From the NCBI GenBank assembly GCA_002476625.1, contig DLLC01000069.1, positions 1 to 11,776 on the forward strand: a stretch of DNA of 11,776 nt, in the 5' to 3' direction. Source of the DNA: Porphyromonadaceae bacterium UBA7572. Lineage in GTDB: Bacteria; Bacteroidota; Bacteroidia; Bacteroidales; Muribaculaceae. The notes under the pieces were generated by a model, which was given only the letters and a program-made list of their open reading frames with translations, was not told where the DNA came from and did not search any database. The first letter of the stretch is position 1; each line of letters starts with the position of its first letter. Below are positions 7,808 to 11,776 of this stretch, one piece after another. The position numbers and the translations under genes were made by a program.

Positions 7808-8863
7808 TTAATCCTTTTTATTGAAGAATTTGATGCACACGGCTTTCGCCACCTTGATGTGGCGCCGCGAGTTTTCAAGCGTGCCGTCGTGTGGATTGAT
7901 TTTGTAGATTTCTATCGTGTCGCTGTCGCGGCAGGCACACAGCAAGAGCGTGCCGCAAGGCGTGATAGCAAAATGGCGTGGGTGTAGCCCAGTGTGGGTG
8001 TAGCCCACTTCCCGGAGTTTTCCGTCGGCCTCGATGTGATATGTGGCAATGCCGTCGTCGGCACGGCGCACGCTCGCGTATAGCCACTTCCCGCCGGGGT
8101 GCACCATAATATGGCCAGAGGCGTGTGCAGGGCGGCGTGCGGCTCTAAGGGATTGGATGAGCCGCATCTGGCCATCGCTGTAGGCGAAAGCCATCACCTG
8201 GTCGGTTAATTCTGTGATGAGGTAGGCAAATTTGCCGTTGGCGCTGAAGCAGATGTGCCTGGGGCCAGCCCCTGGGCTTACGGCCACCTTTCCGTGCTGG
8301 CTTAGGCGTGCAGTGCCGTCGGGCTGACGCTGAATTTTCAGAATGTGCACACAGTCGCCCCCCAGGTCGTCGGCCACAAGCCACGCTTTGTCGGGCGTGA
8401 TGGCGCAGAAATGAATGTGGCTGCTTTTCTGCCGGGGCGACGGCCCGCTTTCATCGAAATGCACTGTCTGGGCTGGCTTGCCCAGTGTGCCGCTGTGAGG
8501 CGCCACATCGAACAGCTCCACCGCCCCGTCGCTGTAGCTGGCAATGGCGATGGTGCGCTGGCTGAGCATCAGGATGTGGCAAGGGTCGAGCGCGGCCGGC
8601 ACGCTCTCCTCCACCGTAAGGGCTGATGTGCGGCAGCCGACCAAGAGGTGGTGCACCGCCGAGCAGCTTCCGCTTTCGCCCACGGCGTAGATGTGCCCCC
8701 CGTCGGGAGTGATGCACAGAAAGCTCGGGTTGTCCACCCGTTGGCGGCTTACCACCTCGGCTTCCAGTGTGTGGGTGTTGAGCGAGCAGATGGTGATTCC
8801 CTCGCCCCCAAGCACGGTGTAGGAGCCCACTGCGAATCTCAGATTACTGCCAGGCGTCTCCAT
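7808..8863 (-). CDS. Lactonase-family seven-bladed beta-propeller (6-phosphogluconolactonase-like)
   Basis: A 351-residue protein of the YbhE/Pgl-type lactonase family (E. coli Pgl has 331 residues). Characterised members hydrolyse 6-phosphogluconolactone in the oxidative pentose phosphate pathway, but many family members have no proven substrate. Visible landmarks are FAVGSYT at the N-terminus, SHIHFCAITPD (148-158), the DLGGD motif at 166-170, GPRHICFSANGK (200-211), HASGHIMVHPGGKWLYASVR (247-266) and HPRHFAITPCG (294-304), each a propeller-blade signature. There is no signal peptide, so the enzyme is cytoplasmic, unlike many secreted Bacteroidota relatives. The start at 8863 (METPGSN) lies 4 bp after the pldA stop. 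The longer reading from 8962 would overlap pldA by 95 bp and is not homologous. No zwf or gnd lies beside it, so a pentose-phosphate role is inference. Confidence 0.85.
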   Translation of the reverse strand: METPGSNLRFAVGSYTVLGGEGITICSLNTHTLEAEVVSRQRVDNPSFLCITPDGGHIYAVGESGSCSAVHHLLVGCRTSALTVEESVPAALDPCHILMLSQRTIAIASYSDGAVELFDVAPHSGTLGKPAQTVHFDESGPSPRQKSSHIHFCAITPDKAWLVADDLGGDCVHILKIQRQPDGTARLSQHGKVAVSPGAGPRHICFSANGKFAYLITELTDQVMAFAYSDGQMRLIQSLRAARRPAHASGHIMVHPGGKWLYASVRRADDGIATYHIEADGKLREVGYTHTGLHPRHFAITPCGTLLLCACRDSDTIEIYKINPHDGTLENSRRHIKVAKAVCIKFFNKKD

Positions 8864-8867
8864 GTCG

Positions 8868-9707
8868 CTAAAAATCACTAAAGAATTTAGGCTTGATAAG
8901 CAGGCCAATGCGTAGGCGCGAGTGGAACTTGTTGTAGTCGAGCAGGTTCTCACCGTAGCCATTGTAGTAATGCAGCATCAGAAACTGGTTGTCGCTTTTA
9001 CGGATGCGCCAGCCCACGTCCACAATGGTGTTGGCATTGAGGTTCCAGCCCTTTCTTTTCACCACCGTGGCGGAGAACACCCACCGCTGGTTGTTGCTCA
9101 GCACCTGTATGCCAGTCTGGTAGATGCCGCTGTATCGCAGAATGTCCTTGTTCTGCTTGCTGTCTATGTAGGTGAGCCAGTATTTGCCGTGTATCATGAA
9201 GTTAGGCGTGAGGTAGATGTTGCCGGCTATAGAGAGCTTGTTCCAGCTTCGGTCATACATCTTGTCGCGCCCGTTCGACTCATGCTCAATCATGAGGGTG
9301 ACCTTGCCCACCAGCCTGTTTTTGCTCACGAGGAGCTTGGTGAAGCCGATGCCGGGGTTGAAGTTGAAGTCGCGCATAGGCAGCGACTTCTCAAACACAT
9401 TCCACATGCACTTCTGCGAGTAGAACAGATACATGTAGGTGTGGAACGGCAGCACACTCTTGGTGAGCCTCTGCGCGATGCTCACCTGGAATTTCACGTC
9501 GCTGTTGTGGTTGGTGGGCTTGCTTCTGATGGAGGTGCCGCCCACGAAGTAGTTGTCCTTGTAGATGCCGAAGAAAGGACGGTTGTCGAAGTCGCTGATC
9601 ACGCTGTCGGTGTTGATTCTCTCTTCCTTCTCCACCTCCACAATCTGTGCGTGCAAGGCGGTGGCGCCGCACACGGCCAGTAGGAATGTGAGTAAAAATT
9701 TCGTCAT
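8868..9707 (-). CDS. pldA: Outer membrane phospholipase A (OMPLA)
   Basis: A 279-residue outer-membrane beta-barrel that hydrolyses acyl chains from phospholipids reaching the outer leaflet, as E. coli PldA does to keep lipid asymmetry. Residues 1-20 are a signal peptide (cleavage after ALHA, before QIVEV). The catalytic triad is complete: H142 and S144 in HESNGR, and N156 in RSWNKL. These equal E. coli mature-protein numbers 142, 144 and 156 by coincidence, since numbering here includes the signal peptide. Other family stretches are DVKFQVSIAQRL (70-81), YSQKCMWNVF (96-105), and NGYGENLLDYN (249-259), matching the E. coli SGYGESLIDYN. The chain ends in phenylalanine (FFSDF), the expected barrel-assembly signal. 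It is the first gene of a three-gene operon, with its own promoter about 57 bp upstream. Confidence 0.93.
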   Translation of the reverse strand: MTKFLLTFLLAVCGATALHAQIVEVEKEERINTDSVISDFDNRPFFGIYKDNYFVGGTSIRSKPTNHNSDVKFQVSIAQRLTKSVLPFHTYMYLFYSQKCMWNVFEKSLPMRDFNFNPGIGFTKLLVSKNRLVGKVTLMIEHESNGRDKMYDRSWNKLSIAGNIYLTPNFMIHGKYWLTYIDSKQNKDILRYSGIYQTGIQVLSNNQRWVFSATVVKRKGWNLNANTIVDVGWRIRKSDNQFLMLHYYNGYGENLLDYNKFHSRLRIGLLIKPKFFSDF

Positions 9708-9763
9708 AAGATGGGTATAGTGTAATGATTGAGTGTATTTATGATAACTTTCGCCACTTTGTG

Positions 9764-9792
9764 CAAAATTAATGCTTTTTTGCCATTACACA
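9764..9792 (-). promoter_or_regulatory. Promoter of the pldA operon
   Basis: On the minus strand TAATTTTG (plus-strand positions 9771 down to 9764) matches the TAnnTTTG -7 element. A TGTG at 9792-9789, 17 bases further up, is a poor and slightly close -33 match. The leader to the pldA ATG (9707) would be about 50 nt. It should drive pldA, the lactonase and the CDF gene together. Confidence 0.55.
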
Positions 9793-9812
9793 GATTAAAA
9801 TGCGAAATGATT

Positions 9813-9826
9813 TACCTGATTAGGTA
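9813..9826. promoter_or_regulatory. Inverted repeat between divergent promoters
   Basis: TACCT (9813-9817), GATT loop, AGGTA (9822-9826): a perfect 5-bp inverted repeat in the 293-bp region between pldA and the nucleoside kinase gene. Offset AAATG (9805-9809) and CATTT (9828-9832) extend the symmetry imperfectly. No T tract follows, so it is not a terminator. It sits about 40 bp above the pldA -7 element and about 110 bp above the kinase -7 element. A regulatory role is a guess. Confidence 0.22.
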
Positions 9827-9933
9827 CCATTTCCCACCCCCTGTAAAAAGTTATTGTCTCTATTCGTGGTGTCATGTGTGATGGGGCTTGGGAATTTTGG
9901 GGGCGGTTTTTCCGGTTTTTTGGATAATATGAT

Positions 9934-9941
9934 TATCTTTG
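9934..9941 (+). promoter_or_regulatory. -7 element of the nucleoside kinase promoter
   Basis: TATCTTTG at 9934-9941 fits TAnnTTTG. No convincing -33 TTTG lies 19-21 bases above; the stretch there is T-rich (9907-9921). The start of transcription near 9947-9950 leaves a leader of about 50 nt ending in the purine run GAGAGAGAG (9988-9996), four bases before the ATG at 10001. This placement rules out the longer in-frame start at 9854. Confidence 0.55.
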
Positions 9942-10000
9942 CAAGCAGATTAATTCTATTAACTACTTTTTTACACTCAAAATATCAGAGAGAGAGCCTT

Positions 10001-11668
10001 ATGGACAACGAACTGAGAATCTTCTGTACCAATATCGGTGAATATGTGAATGTGGAGGGCGGCGAAACGCTGCAGCACGTGTATGAGCGCATCCGCGGGC
10101 GCATCAAGTTCCGCCCCATCAGCGTGATGGTGAACAACCGCGACAAGCACCTCGCCTACCCGCTCTACGGGCCTAAGCACGTGGAGTTTATCGACCGTAA
10201 CTCCATCTCTGGCCGCCGCACCTACACCCGCTCGCTGGTGATGATTCTGCACAAGGCCACCAAGGACCTTTTCCCCGATGAGCGCTTGGCCGTGCCCCAC
10301 GCCATAGGCAAGGGCTATTTCTGCACCTTTAAGCACAATCACTCGCGCGTGGACGGCGCCACGGTGAAGGCTCTGAAGCAGCGCGTGAAGGAGATTATCG
10401 CCGCCGACATGCCTTTCATTCGCCACGAGCGCCCCACTGTGGAGGTGCTGGAGATGTTTCGCAAGCGCCGCATGAACGACAAGGTGCGCTTTCTCTCCCA
10501 CTCTAAGCAGCTCTACACCGTGTACTACGCCCTCGATGATGTGATCGACAGTTTCCAGGGGCCACTTGCGCCCACCACCGGGCTTATCGACACTTTCGAC
10601 CTGGTGCCCTACAAAGACGGCATGCTGCTGCTCTGCCCCGACCCCGACAACCCCAATGTGCCTGCCAAGGCCGGCAAGCACGAGAAGATTTTCAATGCCT
10701 TCATGGAGCGCAAGGTGATTAACCACCTCATTGGCGTGAGCGATGTGAGCGAGCTCAACAAGGCTATCAGGGCCAAACGCGTGTCGGAGATTATCAACGT
10801 GGCCGAAACCATGCACTCGCAGGTGCTCAGCGCCATTGCCGCCCAGATAGCCGAGCGATTCAAGCGCGGCGGGGCGCGCATCGTGCTCATCGCTGGCCCG
10901 TCGTCGAGCGGCAAGACCACCTCCGCCAAGCGCCTGGCCACCCACTTGGTGACTAAGTTCCTGCGCCCGAAAATGATATCGCTCGACAATTATTTCGTGA
11001 ACCGCGCCGACACTCCGCTCGACGAGAACGGAGAATACGACTTCGAGAACATTCACACCGTGGACCTCGACCTCTTCAACCACGACATGGGGGAGCTGCT
11101 CGAGGGAAAGGAGGTGAAGATGCCTACCTACAATTTTGAGACCGGCAAGCGCGAATACCGGGGCAACACGCTGCGCCTGGCTAAAGACGACGTGCTCCTG
11201 CTCGAGGGTCTGCACTGCCTCAACCCCGAGCTCACCAAGTTTATCCCCGACGAACAGAAATTCCGCATCTACGTGTCGGCGCTCGCCACGCTCAACATCG
11301 ACGACCACAACTGGATCTCCACCAGCGACTGCCGTCTGCTCCGCTGCATCGTGCGCGACTATAAGAGCCGCGGCTACAGCGCACAGGAGACCATCAACCG
11401 CTGGCCCCGTGTGCGCAAAGGCGAGGAGCAGTGGATTTTCCCCTTCCAGGAGAACGCCGACGCCGTGTTCAACTCCAGCATCGTGTGCGAGCTGGCAGTG
11501 ATGAAGCAATACGCGCTGCCCATCCTGGAGCAAGTGCCGCCCAATGTGCCCGAGCACTCCGAGGCCCACCGCCTGCTCATGTTTCTGCAGTGCTTCGACC
11601 CCATCAACCCTCGCGACGTGCCGCGCACCAGCCTTCTGCGCGAGTTTATGGGAGGCGGCGCCTATTAG
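10001..11668 (+). CDS. Nucleoside (uridine) kinase with ThrRS-like N-terminal half
   Basis: A 555-residue cytoplasmic protein. Residues 1-65 resemble a TGS domain. Residues 70-240 resemble the second additional (editing) domain of threonyl-tRNA synthetase: KDLFPDERLAVP (88-99), ALKQRVKEIIAADMPF (124-139), GPLAPTTGLIDTF (187-199). Residues 292-510 are a P-loop kinase of the uridine kinase/phosphoribulokinase family: Walker A GPSSSGKTT (299-307), SLDNYF (327-332, D329 the likely substrate/catalytic acid), YDFENIHTVD (346-355), PTYNFETGKR (375-384), LLLEGLH (399-405) and an arginine-rich lid, RLLRCIVRDYKSRG (445-458). Classical uridine kinases have only about 210 residues, so this is the long fused form. 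It would phosphorylate uridine or another nucleoside for salvage. The start at 10001 (MDNELRIF) is chosen because the promoter and a G/T-rich non-coding stretch lie in the 49-codon upstream extension. It is probably monocistronic within the window. Confidence 0.88.
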   Translation: MDNELRIFCTNIGEYVNVEGGETLQHVYERIRGRIKFRPISVMVNNRDKHLAYPLYGPKHVEFIDRNSISGRRTYTRSLVMILHKATKDLFPDERLAVPHAIGKGYFCTFKHNHSRVDGATVKALKQRVKEIIAADMPFIRHERPTVEVLEMFRKRRMNDKVRFLSHSKQLYTVYYALDDVIDSFQGPLAPTTGLIDTFDLVPYKDGMLLLCPDPDNPNVPAKAGKHEKIFNAFMERKVINHLIGVSDVSELNKAIRAKRVSEIINVAETMHSQVLSAIAAQIAERFKRGGARIVLIAGPSSSGKTTSAKRLATHLVTKFLRPKMISLDNYFVNRADTPLDENGEYDFENIHTVDLDLFNHDMGELLEGKEVKMPTYNFETGKREYRGNTLRLAKDDVLLLEGLHCLNPELTKFIPDEQKFRIYVSALATLNIDDHNWISTSDCRLLRCIVRDYKSRGYSAQETINRWPRVRKGEEQWIFPFQENADAVFNSSIVCELAVMKQYALPILEQVPPNVPEHSEAHRLLMFLQCFDPINPRDVPRTSLLREFMGGGAY

Positions 11669-11776
11669 CGAAGGGGCTCTGTGCCCTACTCCACCCTGTC
11701 TGCCAGCGGGAAGCGTCAGCTCCGCTGCCGGAAGACCACTTTTAAGGCGGAACCTTTGTGAAATATCACACTTTTA

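Noticed and set aside
7795..7878. N-terminal extension of the CDF transporter by 28 codons
   Set aside because: It overlaps the lactonase gene and adds a Ser/Arg/Lys-rich tail not seen in the family.
8864..8962. N-terminal extension of the lactonase into pldA
   Set aside because: It would overlap the 3' end of pldA and adds residues unrelated to lactonases. The start at 8863 leads straight into the first propeller strand.
9854..10000. N-terminal extension of the nucleoside kinase by 49 codons
   Set aside because: The extension contains the -7 element at 9934-9941 and translates to a sequence unlike the family, which starts at the MDNELRIF position.
9977..11569. A 530-codon open frame on the minus strand, opposite the nucleoside kinase
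   Set aside because: The plus strand carries the recognised kinase over the same bases. The antisense translation has no recognisable motif and is rich in His, Val, Gly and Leu, as expected from complementing GC-rich codons.
11704..11727. CAGCGG / CCGCTG hairpin after the nucleoside kinase gene
   Set aside because: Its 6-bp stem has a 12-nt loop and no T tract follows directly, so I do not call it a terminator.
11751..11758. AACCTTTG as a promoter -7 element for a gene beyond the right edge
   Set aside because: It mismatches TAnnTTTG at the first base and has no -33 partner, and the downstream gene is not in the window.

Overview
The window looks like chromosomal DNA of a Gram-negative Bacteroidota, most likely of the order Bacteroidales (a Prevotella- or Muribaculaceae-like organism; the genus is a guess). 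The evidence is fourfold. Start codons lack strong Shine-Dalgarno sequences and have A/T-rich leaders. At least four intergenic sites match the Bacteroidota sigma -7 element TAnnTTTG. One giant secreted protein is built of Fn3, choice-of-anchor J and CARDB modules with a sorting-type C-terminal tail. An outer-membrane phospholipase implies an outer membrane. The DNA is GC-rich in genes and AT-rich between them, with no mobile element, CRISPR array, tRNA or rRNA that I can see.

Layout. 1-142: AT-rich leader with a promoter and a palindrome over it. 143-4597 (+): a 1484-residue exported multidomain protein, followed by a strong rho-independent terminator. 4799-6873 (+): an inverted repeat, a well-formed promoter and an LtaS/alkaline-phosphatase-superfamily membrane enzyme. 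9707-6889 (-): three tightly packed genes, in transcription order outer-membrane phospholipase A (pldA), a lactonase-family beta-propeller, and a cation diffusion facilitator. The last of these converges on the LtaS-like gene with only 15 bp between stop codons. 9708-10000: a divergent promoter region. 10001-11668 (+): a nucleoside kinase with a ThrRS-like N-terminal half fused to a uridine-kinase-like P-loop domain. 11669-11776: no gene seen.

How they may work together. Three products act at or beyond the cell envelope: the secreted Fn3/anchor-J protein, the LtaS-like transferase facing the periplasm, and OMPLA in the outer membrane. The CDF transporter sits in the inner membrane, and the lactonase and nucleoside kinase are cytoplasmic. 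Only the pldA-lactonase-CDF set shows evidence of co-transcription; no pathway joining the three is known to me. I found no clear undescribed multi-gene system. The most interesting points are the duplicated three-domain module and nested domain in the giant secreted protein, the loss of all four ThrRS editing-site residues in the kinase, the Ser-for-Thr nucleophile in the LtaS-like enzyme, and palindromes placed on or beside promoters.
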